Assembly (NCBI GenBank): GCA_013365365.1
Contig: JABVXU010000219.1
Span: 1 to 64,000, forward strand
Length of the DNA: 64,000 nt
Source: Cruorifilaria tuberocauda
Lineage: Eukaryota; Nematoda; Chromadorea; Rhabditida; Onchocercidae
Direction: 5' to 3'
The translations under genes and the position numbers were made by a program. Position 1 is the stretch's first letter. Each line of letters begins with the position of its first letter. The notes under the pieces were generated by a model. The model ran no database searches and was not told the DNA's origin. It saw only the letters and a program-made list of their open reading frames with translations. Below, one piece after another: positions 63,738 to 64,000 of the stretch.

Positions 63738-64000
63738 CACACCTATTCATGATTCATTTCCTTCATTCTTCCTTCGTTCAAGATGGAAAAGCGGGAAAAC
63801 AAATCAGTGATAAGAATGATTCATTCAATGATAACTTTTCAATAATGATAATGATATTAAAGTTAATCAGCATTATCAACAAAAAATTGATTTGATTTGT
63901 TATGAAATAAATCAAATGATATTGATAAATTATAAAAACATAGCAAGGTTATTTGAATTGATATAAGAAATTAAAAAATAAATTTTATGGTACAGATCTT

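Larger units (their letters stand above)
62771..64000. other. Upstream region of the Bfr1-like gene
   Basis: AT-rich DNA with no convincing exon. It holds a 16-base perfect palindrome in the 5' UTR (62777-62792), a direct repeat pair (63152-63320 and 63363-63520) and a CT microsatellite (63683-63737). The open frames of Ser/Leu over the CT tract are by-products of the repeat. Confidence 0.6.

Noticed and set aside
63628..63895. Ser/Leu-rich frames
   Set aside because: Translations of the CT microsatellite.
1..64000. CRISPR arrays, bacterial operons, endosymbiont insertions, transposases, tRNA or rRNA genes
   Set aside because: No direct-repeat/spacer pattern, no long intron-free bacterial frames, no recognisable transposase or reverse transcriptase motifs, and no tRNA- or rRNA-like segment was seen by eye; a covariance-model scan would be needed to rule out tRNAs.

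Overview
This is nuclear DNA from a nematode. It is very AT-rich, with genes split into many 60-250 base exons by short to medium introns. Several start codons sit just behind a 3' splice site with no cis donor in sight, which is the pattern left by spliced-leader trans-splicing. Recognisable proteins (UNC-18, IFT81, a short syntaxin 6, protein O-fucosyltransferase 1, an atypical soluble guanylate cyclase) are closest in style to worm families. The AT bias, intron density and GATAA/TTATC-rich repeats suggest a spirurid or filarial worm, but I cannot name the species. No bacterial, viral or transposase gene was found.

Layout. 1-7.8 kb: two tandem paralogues (+) with paired BED-type zinc fingers. 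10.5-14.2 kb: a gene (+) whose C-terminal half looks like an inactive dual-specificity phosphatase. 15.6-22.2 kb: ift-81 (-), 13 exons, complete. 24.9-28.8 kb: syx-6 then pofut-1 (+), close enough to be an operon. 30.1-36.7 kb: unc-18 (-), with an unrelated coiled-coil gene on the opposite strand inside its first intron. 37.9-45.2 kb: the WDR6 homologue (+), head to head with unc-18. 47.6-57.0 kb: a haem-domain guanylate cyclase (+), first exon not found. 58.6-62.8 kb: a Bfr1-like coiled-coil gene (-), convergent with the cyclase.

The genes are mostly unrelated housekeeping, neuronal and ciliary functions: ciliary transport (IFT81), vesicle fusion (UNC-18, syntaxin 6), cGMP gas sensing, Notch/EGF O-fucosylation and tRNA modification (WDR6). 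Several have C. elegans counterparts that I recall as X-linked (unc-18, ift-81, pofut-1/syx-6, some gcy genes), so the block may be part of an ancestral X element.

The most interesting signals are: a perfect 14-base X-box match upstream of ift-81 beside a 17-base palindrome; a frameshifted duplicate exon in the cyclase, together with an altered catalytic Asn/Arg region; two introns that seem to use GC-AG ends; the nested gene in unc-18; the phosphatase-like protein lacking the catalytic Arg; and a 26-base minisatellite that is open in all three frames. Exon coordinates were read by eye from splice signals and reading-frame phase, so individual junctions are predictions.
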